DNA from: Vampirovibrionales bacterium
GTDB lineage: Bacteria; Cyanobacteriota; Vampirovibrionia; Vampirovibrionales; JAJTHC01
Direction: 5' to 3'
NCBI GenBank assembly: GCA_021299615.1
Contig: JAJTHC010000147.1
Location: 1-6,949 of the forward strand
Length of the DNA stretch: 6,949 nucleotides
Below the pieces are notes generated by a model. That model saw only the letters and a list, made by a program, of their open reading frames with translations, was not told the origin of the DNA and searched no databases. Shown one piece after another: positions 1 to 5,660 of this stretch; within the stretch, counting starts at the first letter, position 1; each line of letters opens with the position of its first letter. Made by a program: the position numbers and the translations under genes.

Positions 1-86
1 TTGTATAACCCTATTCACTCAGAATGATCTTATTAATCTTTTCTTTATTATAAGGGAAGCTTCAAAAAGGTCAACTTTTTTTTGAA

Positions 87-104
87 TGTGGATACCTATC
101 CACA
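87..104. promoter_or_regulatory. Perfect palindrome with two DnaA-box-like half sites upstream of secA
   Basis: TGTGGATA (87-94) and TATCCACA (97-104) are exact reverse complements separated by CC. Read with the adjoining base, each arm differs at one position from the DnaA box TTATCCACA, so this is a head-to-head pair of near-consensus boxes. It lies 48 bp upstream of the proposed secA -10 element, so a bound protein could affect secA transcription. DnaA binding is inferred from similarity. A different dimeric regulator could equally use this palindrome. Confidence 0.45.
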
Positions 105-127
105 AAATCGGCTATTTGCGTGAAGAT

Positions 128-157
128 TTTAGACTTTTTCCTTATTTATGCTACAAT
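128..157 (+). promoter_or_regulatory. Probable secA promoter (extended -10)
   Basis: TATGCTACAAT contains TACAAT at 152-157 (5 of 6 matches to TATAAT), preceded by TG at 149-150, the extended -10 arrangement. A weak -35 (TTTAGA, 128-133) lies 18 bp upstream. Transcription would start near 164, giving a leader of about 38 nt before the ATG at 202. That start would leave only about 14 nt before the TTG at 178, which argues against TTG as the start codon. Confidence 0.5.
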
Positions 158-201
158 GAGCTTCAATACTCATAAAATTGACCGCTGGAGCAATACTCAC
201 C

Positions 202-3200
202 ATGATGCTAGGACTGCTTGAAAAACTATTCGGATCCGCCAATGAACGTAAAATCCGTAAAATTGAACACATCGTGGATGAAGTCGGCTCCTTTGAAGCA
301 GAATTAAGCCGCTTAAGCGACGATGAATTGCGAGCCAAAACGGCCTTTTTCCAAGAAGAACTTCGCAACCGTCCGAAAGAAGCGGATCCTAAAGACGATT
401 ATAAAGCCGAGCAAGAACTCTTGGATACCATTTTGCCTGAAGCCTTTGCGGTGTGTCGTGAAGCGAGCAAGCGTGTCTTGGGGATGCGTCACTATGATGT
501 GCAGATCATCGGCGGTTATGTGCTTCACAAAGGCAATATCGCTGAAATGCGGACAGGGGAAGGGAAAACCCTTGTGGCAACCCTGCCTGTTTATTTGAAT
601 GCGCTGACAGGCAAAGGCGTGCATGTGGTCACCGTGAACGACTACCTTGCCAAGCGTGACAGCGAATGGATGGGGCAGTTGTATCGCTTTTTGGGCTTAA
701 GCGTCGATTGTGTGTTGTCTAGCAATACAGGCTATCAACCGCCGTTTATCAAAAAGCAAGCCTACGCCGCCGATATTACCTACGGCACGAACAACGAATT
801 TGGATTTGATTACTTGCGAGACAACATGGCGAATTCCTTGGATGCCATGACGCAACGCCCTTTTCACTACGCCGTGATTGACGAAGTCGACAGTATTTTG
901 ATTGATGAGGCTCGTACGCCCCTTATTATTAGTGGGAAGCTGGAACAATCGGCGGAAACCTATTTCACGATGGCGAAATTGGCTCCGTTGTTTCAGTTAG
1001 ACAAGCACTTTACGTCGGATCCCAAGACCAAGAACATCGTATTGACGGATGAAGGCTTGGATCAAGCCGCTAATTTGCTGGGTTTAGACGATCTGTTTAC
1101 TGAAAACTTGAGTTTGGCGCATCACTTGATTTCAGCCTTGAAAGCCAAGCATCTTTATAAACGAGATGTAGACTATGTGGTGCAGAACGATCAGGTCGTG
1201 ATTGTGGATGAGTTTACGGGTCGCTTGATGGATGGGCGTCGTTGGAGCGACGGCTTGCACCAAGCCGTTGAAGCCAAGGAGCAAGTCGAGATTCAAGACG
1301 AAACGCAAACGCTCGCCAGCATTACCTTTCAAAACCTCTTCCGCTTGTATCCCAAGCTTTCAGGCATGACAGGCACCGCCATGACCGAAGAAAGCGAGTT
1401 TTCCAAGATTTATAACTTGGATGTTACCGCCATTCCCACCAATCGCAAAGATGTGCGTCAAGATTTGCCCGATCAAATTTTCAAAGGCGAAGCCATTAAG
1501 TACCTAAAAGTGGCTGAATCCATTGCGATGCGTCATCGTGAAGGTCGCCCTGTTTTGGTCGGCACCACAACCATTGAGCAATCTGAATATGTGTCGCATC
1601 TCATAACAGATGCCACGCCTCATGTGGACTACCTTCAAGGCAAGTCGGCTCGCTTTTTAGAGGTCTTGAGTAATCACAAATTGCCCGATGCGATTACCGC
1701 CTTTACACCCCTTTTCGCTAATTTAGACACGTTGACCTATGACACTTGGCAAGCGGTGTTGGCTCCTTATAAAGCGAGTTTAGAAGCGTCTTACGAAACC
1801 GCCAAATGGTTGGATAATATGGAAGGTAGTGTCATTGCGATCGACCAAATCCGCAAAGGGATTCCGCATCATGTGCTAAACGCCAAGGCTCACGCTCAAG
1901 AAGCGTCGATTGTCGCACAAGCAGGGCGTTTGGGATCCGTCACCATTGCCACGAACATGGCGGGTCGAGGCACGGATATTCTGCTCGGCGGTAACCCTGA
2001 AGCCATGGTACGAGACGAACTTACGGCTCAAGACATTGACTGGCAAAGTCTGAACGATGCCGACTTTAAAGCCAAGGTCGCTGAACGCCAGCCCATTACG
2101 GATGCCGAGCGTCAAGCCGTGCTAGACCTAGGCGGATTGTACATTATCGGTAGCGAACGTCACGAAAGCCGTCGGATTGATAACCAGTTACGAGGGCGAG
2201 CTGGTCGGCAGGGTGATCCTGGTACGACGCAGTTTTTCTTGTCGCTGGAAGATAGTTTGTTGCGTTTATTCCCGTCTCAAATGGTGATGAATGCCATGAC
2301 GGCAATGAACTTTGAAGAAAGCATTCCGTTGTCCGACAGGTTATTGAGTTCTTCGCTAGAAGTGGCTCAAAAGAAGGTGGAAGCCTATCATTTTGACATC
2401 CGTAAAAATGTGTTGCAGTATGACGATGTGCTGACGGAACAGCGTAAGCTCATTTACCGTCAACGTAAAAGCGTGCTAGAACTCGACGGCTTACGGGCTT
2501 CGATGCTTCATATGTTGGACAAGGTCATGGAACGATGCGTCAGTAGTACGTTGACGCTTGAGTTTGTGGCAGGCGGTCGGGATGCCGACACCCAACGAGC
2601 CTTAGAAGACGTCTATCAAGCTGCGGCAGAGATGATCCCCAACTTGCAGGCGGTGCTAAGTGTGGAAGATCTTTACGATAAAGAGTTTCGTGAGTTGATT
2701 GCCTTATTGCAAGCCAAAGCCAAGGAACTGTATGTAGATTTAGAAACACAAATTGGCAATTTAATGCAGCAACTTCAGCAAGAACACGGCGTGCAACTTA
2801 ACGGTCAAGATGCCCTTCAACGTGCCGAATGGGAAGCCCAAGGGCTTAGCGAAGCGGTGATTGCGGAGCGTTTGCACCCCTTGCGTCAAATGGAACGAGA
2901 CATCACGCTTCAGGTGGTGGACGGTCGTTGGGTGGATTACCTCCACAATCTCGACATGTTGCGAGATGGCATCGGCTTGCGAGCCTATGGGCAGAAGGAT
3001 CCGTTGGTGGAATACAAGCGTGAAGCCTTTGAATTGTTCCAGCGTTTGATGTGGCAGATTCAAAACGATGTAGTGAGCCTTTTCTTCCGCAGTAAGATTC
3101 AAATTGACGTGCCTGTGTCTGAAAACTTCGATGCGGAAGCCTTTGCACGGAATCATGGCATGGAAAAGCAGTATGTGGAAGGTGCTGACGAAGAGATGGA

Positions 3201-3264
3201 CGCTCAACAAATTGCTCCTGTTGAAGCCTTGTCTACAGCGGAATCCACAGGCGACTTAGCTTAA
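202..3264 (+). CDS. secA: Protein translocase ATPase subunit SecA, with an extra segment in NBD2
   Basis: SecA is the peripheral ATPase that pushes unfolded preproteins through the SecYEG channel. The reading frame is open from TTG 178, but I start at ATG 202: GGAG lies at 187-190, family members begin MLGLLxKLFG, and the promoter sits close upstream. ATG 205 is an equally good homology start. In the 1020-aa product, NBD1 has Walker A MRTGEGKT (116-123) and Walker B VIDEVD (225-230), followed by LIDEARTPLI. LSGMTGTA is at 387-394. NBD2 has GTTTIEQSE (454-462), TNMAGRGTDILLGGN (584-598) and the arginine-rich RGRAGRQGDPG (664-674). The helical scaffold/wing region keeps RDGIGLRAYGQKDPLVEYKR (921-940). 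About 80 residues (roughly 469-550) are inserted between IEQSE and GIPHHVLNAK, which most SecAs join by only a few residues. The C-terminus is an acidic tail without the CxCxSGKKYKxC(C/H) zinc motif. Length exceeds the common 830-930 aa, mainly because of the insert. The identification is certain; the role of the insert is unknown. Confidence 0.98.
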   Translation: MMLGLLEKLFGSANERKIRKIEHIVDEVGSFEAELSRLSDDELRAKTAFFQEELRNRPKEADPKDDYKAEQELLDTILPEAFAVCREASKRVLGMRHYDVQIIGGYVLHKGNIAEMRTGEGKTLVATLPVYLNALTGKGVHVVTVNDYLAKRDSEWMGQLYRFLGLSVDCVLSSNTGYQPPFIKKQAYAADITYGTNNEFGFDYLRDNMANSLDAMTQRPFHYAVIDEVDSILIDEARTPLIISGKLEQSAETYFTMAKLAPLFQLDKHFTSDPKTKNIVLTDEGLDQAANLLGLDDLFTENLSLAHHLISALKAKHLYKRDVDYVVQNDQVVIVDEFTGRLMDGRRWSDGLHQAVEAKEQVEIQDETQTLASITFQNLFRLYPKLSGMTGTAMTEESEFSKIYNLDVTAIPTNRKDVRQDLPDQIFKGEAIKYLKVAESIAMRHREGRPVLVGTTTIEQSEYVSHLITDATPHVDYLQGKSARFLEVLSNHKLPDAITAFTPLFANLDTLTYDTWQAVLAPYKASLEASYETAKWLDNMEGSVIAIDQIRKGIPHHVLNAKAHAQEASIVAQAGRLGSVTIATNMAGRGTDILLGGNPEAMVRDELTAQDIDWQSLNDADFKAKVAERQPITDAERQAVLDLGGLYIIGSERHESRRIDNQLRGRAGRQGDPGTTQFFLSLEDSLLRLFPSQMVMNAMTAMNFEESIPLSDRLLSSSLEVAQKKVEAYHFDIRKNVLQYDDVLTEQRKLIYRQRKSVLELDGLRASMLHMLDKVMERCVSSTLTLEFVAGGRDADTQRALEDVYQAAAEMIPNLQAVLSVEDLYDKEFRELIALLQAKAKELYVDLETQIGNLMQQLQQEHGVQLNGQDALQRAEWEAQGLSEAVIAERLHPLRQMERDITLQVVDGRWVDYLHNLDMLRDGIGLRAYGQKDPLVEYKREAFELFQRLMWQIQNDVVSLFFRSKIQIDVPVSENFDAEAFARNHGMEKQYVEGADEEMDAQQIAPVEALSTAESTGDLA

Positions 3265-3299
3265 ACGAAGCCTATTAAACATATTTTGTGCGTATGGTA

Positions 3300-3328
3300 T
3301 TGACATATCGTACGCATTATATTATACT
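3300..3328 (+). promoter_or_regulatory. Strong sigma-70-type promoter of hicAB
   Basis: TTGACA (3300-3305, perfect -35) is followed after exactly 17 bp by TATACT (3323-3328, 5 of 6 matches). Transcription would start near 3335, about 78 nt before the hicA start codon. It lies only 36 bp after the secA stop, with no terminator visible between, so some read-through from secA is possible. Confidence 0.75.
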
Positions 3329-3345
3329 AATAGTGTTATCGTACG
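3306..3345 (+). promoter_or_regulatory. Direct-repeat operator candidate at the hicAB promoter
   Basis: TATCGTACG occurs at 3306-3314 and 3337-3345, 31 bp apart, close to three helical turns. Similarity continues as CAT versus GAT. One copy lies in the -35/-10 spacer and the other over the start site. The core CGTACG is self-complementary. TGCGTA (3289-3294) also pairs with TACGCA (3311-3316) across the -35. HicB-type antitoxins commonly repress their own promoters, so these repeats are the natural candidate sites; binding itself is inferred. Confidence 0.5.
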
Positions 3346-3363
3346 GATAAAGATAATCGAATG

Positions 3364-3381
3364 ATACCAATTAAACGATTA
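3364..3381 (+). repeat. Left copy of an 18-bp inverted repeat flanking hicAB
   Basis: ATACCAATTAAACGATTA lies in the hicA leader, between the promoter and the Shine-Dalgarno site. Its exact reverse complement is at 4367-4384. Within the leader it also contributes to a smaller inverted repeat, TAATCG (3354-3359) with CGATTA (3376-3381). Confidence 0.85.
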
Positions 3382-3412
3382 AATAGCGTATAAGTGGTAT
3401 AAGGAATACACA

Positions 3413-3631
3413 ATGAAGCCCTTGAATGAAAAGGAGTTTGAAAAACTGGTTAAACGTTATGGGTGTAGGATTCAGCCAACGTCAAAGCACTACGAAATAC
3501 TAGGACCTGACGACGTGAAGGTTATGGTGTTTGCAGTTTCTCATGCCAAAGGAGCCAAGCGTTACGTTAAGGTTTTCTATGTAAAGCAATTCTTAAAAAT
3601 GACGGAGACTCACGGATATGAAATTAAGTAA
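3413..3631 (+). CDS. hicA: HicA-like mRNA interferase toxin
   Basis: This 72-aa basic protein resembles the HicA/YcfA fold, a small double-stranded-RNA-binding-like domain that cleaves mRNA when its antitoxin is absent. The N-terminal helix carries EFEKLVKRYGC. It is followed by SKHYEILGPD, where His26 sits at the position of the catalytic histidine in the family's GSHH motif, then a beta-strand (VKVMVFAVSH), and a C-terminal helix (YVKQFLKM) of the type that usually ends HicA. The family glycine before the Ser-His is replaced by Thr (PTSKH), so this is a divergent member. AAGGA at 3401-3405, 7 nt before the ATG, supports the start. The gene overlaps the following HicB-like gene by 14 nt, the coupled toxin-first order typical of hicAB. 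The call rests on motif and context, not on a search. Confidence 0.7.
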   Translation: MKPLNEKEFEKLVKRYGCRIQPTSKHYEILGPDDVKVMVFAVSHAKGAKRYVKVFYVKQFLKMTETHGYEIK

Positions 3632-4037
3632 AAAAACGATTCTATCAGAAATGATTGTTTTTAAAGAAGGTGATGATTATATTGCTAAGCATCCTGATTG
3701 GGATTATGTCGTGGGCGTGGGAGATACCCCAGAAGAGGCCGTTCAGATTTTCAAAGAAATGTTACCCGACGCCTTGAGCGACTTAAAGGCGGACAAGTGG
3801 CACTTAAACTCTAAACCTAAAGCGGGTAGACCTCCACTTGGACGTGAAACCTTCAACACCAAGCTAAAACCAGAAATTAAAGACTTTTTAAAGAAAGCAG
3901 CAAAAGCCAATAAAATCAGTGCGGGTGAGTTCATAGAACGTGTCATTACCCTTCAGTTTGAGAATGTGCCTAATCCGCAACGTCGTAAAGGGGATGCCCT
4001 TTTTCTCAACAACACAAAAGATGTTTGGATGACTTAA
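3618..4037 (+). CDS. hicB: HicB-like antitoxin
   Basis: This 139-aa protein has the two-part layout of HicB antitoxins. Residues about 12-58 form a degenerate RNase-H-like half domain (IVFKEGDDYIAKHPDWDYVVGVGDTPEEA), with the 'asGdTpeEA'-type turn that binds HicA. A linker KAGRPPLGRE follows. Residues about 79-113 look like a ribbon-helix-helix DNA-binding segment (TFNTKLKPEIKDFLKKAAKA, then SAGEFIERVI), and a basic tail ends the protein. GGAG at 3604-3607 lies 10 nt before the ATG. The start lies inside hicA, implying translational coupling. Expected roles are neutralising HicA by direct binding and repressing the promoter at 3300-3328. Confidence 0.72.
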   Translation: MKLSKKTILSEMIVFKEGDDYIAKHPDWDYVVGVGDTPEEAVQIFKEMLPDALSDLKADKWHLNSKPKAGRPPLGRETFNTKLKPEIKDFLKKAAKANKISAGEFIERVITLQFENVPNPQRRKGDALFLNNTKDVWMT

Positions 4038-4041
4038 TAGC

Positions 4042-4064
4042 TATAGCCGTATTTAGAGCTTTCT
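4042..4064 (+). repeat. Dispersed intergenic repeat, copy A (diverged)
   Basis: TATAGCC, three variable bases, TTTAGAG, then CTTTCT. It matches copies B (5588-5610) and C (6646-6668) at 19 of 23 positions. It starts 5 bp after the hicB stop and its end touches the stop codon of the remnant on the opposite strand. CTATAG at 4041-4046 and 4063-4068 could pair as a weak hairpin, but no U-run follows, so I do not call a terminator. Confidence 0.6.
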
Positions 4065-4296
4065 ATAGGCGTCCACGTACCTCATCGACGCCATAGCCTA
4101 AGAAGGCAAAGTCGTAACGACACGGATCCCCTTGGTTAAAACGAGCCAGCCGTGCCGTGAGTTCTTCCGATGCCTTCCAATCCGTGCTGTTTCGCTTGAG
4201 CAAACCCCATTCCCGAGACAAACGCCCCACGTGCGTATCCATGGGCATGAGCAAGGCGTGCGGCGGAATCATAGACGTCCACAAGCACCAGCTCAA
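4063..4296 (-). pseudogene. C-terminal remnant of a TIGR02757/DUF2400-type protein
   Basis: The minus strand encodes about 77 residues resembling the C-terminal part of the TIGR02757 (DUF2400) family, usually about 230-270 aa and thought to be related to helix-hairpin-helix DNA glycosylases. Recognisable pieces in order are WTSMIPPHALLMPMDTHVGR, LSREWGLLKRNSTDWKA, an ELTARLARF helix, and DPCRYDFAFLGYGV; the family pattern is IPxxxLxxPLDTHVxRxxRxLGL, then TDWK, then DPxxYDFALFxLG. The open frame begins only at a TTG. Upstream it runs through low-information sequence (LFFGVFRS) to a stop at 4330-4332, so the N-terminal two thirds are absent. The break falls near 4300. No Shine-Dalgarno or promoter is seen. 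I interpret it as a truncated gene left by recombination or insertion; translation is unlikely. Confidence 0.62.
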
Positions 4297-4366
4297 AATG
4301 GAGCGAAAAACCCCAAAAAACAGAAGGTCTTAAAATACCACTTCTTTAATATAAAACACTATACTA

Positions 4367-4384
4367 TAATCGTTTAATTGGTAT
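4367..4384 (-). repeat. Right copy of the 18-bp inverted repeat
   Basis: TAATCGTTTAATTGGTAT on the + strand is the exact reverse complement of 3364-3381. The first base on its minus strand is the last base of the stop codon of the RelE-like gene. Further along the minus strand the sequence still resembles the hicA leader (GTATAGTG versus GTATAAGTG, then AAGTGGTAT in both). The two ends may therefore share ancestry beyond the 18 bp. Confidence 0.85.
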
Positions 4385-4671
4385 TAGTGTTTTGGAGTCC
4401 CCTTCTTTTTAAAGGGTAGAATGTTGCTGATAAGAATTCGATGAGCCGTGCCTTCTTCAAGCGGAACATTATACACCACAAAGCCCACCACCGTTCGAAA
4501 GCGATAAGTGCTATGTTTCTTGTTTTGTGAAAGCAGTTGATATTCCGCAGTGTCCCCCACAGGGGCGTGTTTAATCGTGTCTAAAGCACGACGGATATGA
4601 GCCGTTTCATTAGGGCGTAATTGACGCAGGGATCTTAAGGCATCCGCACTCATTTCAAAATCATGGCTCAT
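4384..4671 (-). CDS. RelE/ParE-superfamily toxin-like protein, apparently without partner
   Basis: The 95-aa product has the RelE/ParE order: strand FEMSADALRSLRQLRP (residues 5-20) as first strand and helix, a second helix (HIRRALDTIKHAP), the variable loop YQLLSQNKKHSTYRFRTVVG, which matches the family's YRxRxGxYRxxY strand, then VVYNV, and RILISNILPFKKK, which matches the final hydrophobic strand. Such toxins block translation or gyrase and normally sit next to an antitoxin. Here neither neighbour looks like one. The stop before the frame fixes ATG 4671 as the earliest start, with ATG 4653 (Met7) possible. No good Shine-Dalgarno precedes 4671. TATACT about 50 nt upstream on the same strand could be a -10. 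The basic C-terminus (KKKGTPKH) is slightly long. It could be an orphan toxin or a domesticated RelE-fold protein. The family call is by pattern only. Confidence 0.55.
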   Translation of the reverse strand: MSHDFEMSADALRSLRQLRPNETAHIRRALDTIKHAPVGDTAEYQLLSQNKKHSTYRFRTVVGFVVYNVPLEEGTAHRILISNILPFKKKGTPKH

Positions 4672-4793
4672 CCAAAAAGGCTTTCATTGTTAAGGAAGCT
4701 CTTATTGAGTATAGCGTATCTTACCTTAATTTAGGCTTGCAACGGCTAAAGCTTCCCTTGCTTAGATGAATCCATTCCTATCGAATACTATAT
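4672..4793. other. Short intergenic region between two minus-strand genes
   Basis: This 122-bp gap separates the low-complexity gene from the RelE-like gene. On the minus strand it contains TATACT (revcomp of 4717-4722), a possible -10 with no convincing -35. It also contains an eight-codon frame, ATG AAA GCC TTT TTG GAT GAG CCA TGA, starting at 4686, whose end overlaps the RelE-like start codon. This could be a tiny coupled leader or chance. No antitoxin-length frame fits here and no terminator hairpin is evident. Confidence 0.4.
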
Positions 4794-5429
4794 TTATGTT
4801 TTCAAGCCATAAACAGGCGGAATAAGGGATCCTGAATTGTTTAGGGAAGATGCTCCGATGATACTGGGTGAAATGCCAGCAAGCTGTAGAATGGCTCCCA
4901 AACTACCCGGAGACGCCGCAGGCAAGCTACTTAATTGCTGTAAGTTGGTAATGCTCCCTGGTATTACGGAAGGTAAGTAAGCCGTGTATTGTGTATTAGA
5001 AACGGTTTGACCATTTGCTAAGGTATAGAAGCCCTGAAGAGGCACTTGGGTGACATAAGGCATGTTTGAAAATGGACTAGGGTTATTGATTTGATTTAAT
5101 CCGCCGTAATCAAAAGCAGGTAATGGAGAAGACGGCGGTTGAGCCACACCTTGCGTCACGGGAATGTTGTTGAATCCTGGCATGAAGCTAGTAATACTTC
5201 CAATTTGTTGCCCTTGACTGTTCGCAAGAGTACTAGGAACTTGCTGGTTGGCGAATTGCGAAGTCGCAGGTATGCCAAATTGCGTGGTAGGGGATTGGGC
5301 AAAACTATTGGGATTCACTCCGTTGAAGCCAAGTCCAGTATTCCCTGCATAAGGGTTTACAGCAACCGTGTTTTGATATGGATTCTGATAAGCGTTTTGC
5401 AAAGCGGAAAGATCGTAAATAGACGTCAT
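4794..5429 (-). CDS. Low-complexity N/Q/S/P/G-rich protein of unknown function
   Basis: I do not recognise this 211-aa protein. About half the residues are Asn, Gln, Ser, Pro or Gly. I count only three charged residues (Asp6, Asp107, Lys210) and no Arg, Glu, His, Cys or Trp. The N-terminal half has NPY-type motifs (QNPYQN, VNPYAGN), the middle is Pro/Gln-rich (QPPSSPLP), and the C-terminal 60 residues are Ser/Leu/Ile/Gly-rich. There is no signal peptide, no long hydrophobic helix and no known catalytic motif. An intrinsically disordered or prion-like protein, or a surface or matrix component exported by another route, are possibilities. Reality is supported by the long open frame ending at TAA, an AGGA 11 nt before the ATG on the coding strand, and a composition unlike a shadow frame. 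A ten-base C run lies 25 nt before the start codon. Confidence 0.72.
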   Translation of the reverse strand: MTSIYDLSALQNAYQNPYQNTVAVNPYAGNTGLGFNGVNPNSFAQSPTTQFGIPATSQFANQQVPSTLANSQGQQIGSITSFMPGFNNIPVTQGVAQPPSSPLPAFDYGGLNQINNPSPFSNMPYVTQVPLQGFYTLANGQTVSNTQYTAYLPSVIPGSITNLQQLSSLPAASPGSLGAILQLAGISPSIIGASSLNNSGSLIPPVYGLKT

Positions 5430-5454
5430 GGTAAGGCGTTTCCTAATGGCTGAA

Positions 5455-5464
5455 GGGGGGGGGG
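5455..5464. repeat. Homopolymer tract (G10 on +, C10 on -) in the leader of the minus-strand gene
   Basis: Ten consecutive G on the + strand read as C10 on the minus strand, 25 nt upstream of the ATG at 5429. A second G5 run is at 5487-5491. A weak minus-strand promoter, TTAACA, 17 bp, AATTAT, sits just upstream, so the tract would fall between the -10 and the ribosome binding site or at the transcript start. Runs of this length slip during replication, and changes in length could alter expression. Confidence 0.7.
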
Positions 5465-5558
5465 ATGGTCGTATAATTTGGGTAGAGGGGGTTGGTGTTA
5501 ATTAAGAAATAGTTCTTCTATATAAATAAAAACAAGCAAGCGTCTATTTATTGCGTAT

Positions 5559-5567
5559 TGTTATAAT
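5559..5567 (+). promoter_or_regulatory. Extended -10 promoter candidate upstream of rplU
   Basis: TGTTATAAT matches the extended -10 consensus TGnTATAAT at every position. No usable -35 lies 17 bp upstream, which extended -10 promoters can tolerate. It would give rplU a leader of roughly 350 nt that includes repeat copy B. Confidence 0.45.
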
Positions 5568-5585
5568 TTGTAACATTTCATACCA

Positions 5586-5611
5586 TTTATAGCCAAGTTT
5601 AGAGTTTTCTG
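5586..5611 (+). repeat. Dispersed intergenic repeat, copy B
   Basis: A 26-bp segment beginning TTTATAGCCAAG and ending GTTTTCTG is identical to 6644-6669. A diverged copy is at 4042-4064. All three are intergenic and on the same strand. AATTTGTAACATT at 5565-5577, just upstream, is also found near copy C (6718-6730), but on the other side of the repeat. Confidence 0.85.
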
Positions 5612-5631
5612 ATCAGTAGGCTAGACGAATT

Positions 5632-5660
5632 TTGTGAAGGCGTATAGAGCAACCTATCAT
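5632..5660 (+). promoter_or_regulatory. Probable rplU-rpmA promoter
   Basis: TTGTGA (5632-5637, 4 of 6) and TATCAT (5655-5660, 5 of 6) are separated by 17 bp. Transcription would begin near 5667, leaving about 264 nt of leader before rplU, unusually long for a plain promoter-to-gene distance and compatible with leader-level control. Confidence 0.5.

Noticed and set aside
1..60. Terminator or gene end at the left edge
   Set aside because: The AT-rich sequence shows no stem with a U-run and no coding frame that I can support.
178..201. TTG 178 as the secA start, adding MTAGAILT
   Set aside because: No Shine-Dalgarno precedes it, it would lie about 14 nt from the predicted transcription start, and family members begin at the MLGLLxKLFG corresponding to 202/205.
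2761..3210. 149-codon open frame on the minus strand inside secA
   Set aside because: It is fully antisense to conserved SecA sequence, has no ribosome binding site and no recognisable protein features.
4041..4068. Terminator after hicB from the paired CTATAG sites
   Set aside because: The stem is short and AT-rich, and no U-run follows it.
4132..4377. 81-codon + strand frame across the remnant
   Set aside because: It is antisense to the DUF2400-like match, lacks a Shine-Dalgarno site and has shadow-frame composition.
3364..4384. Insertion sequence bounded by the 18-bp inverted repeats
   Set aside because: There is no transposase frame inside and no target-site duplication outside. It is kept only as a possible invertible or passive unit.
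5139..5453. 104-codon + strand frame opposite the low-complexity gene
   Set aside because: It is complementary to the minus-strand gene, with no ribosome binding site. The minus frame is twice as long and has a Shine-Dalgarno. The composition oddity of the minus frame leaves slight doubt.
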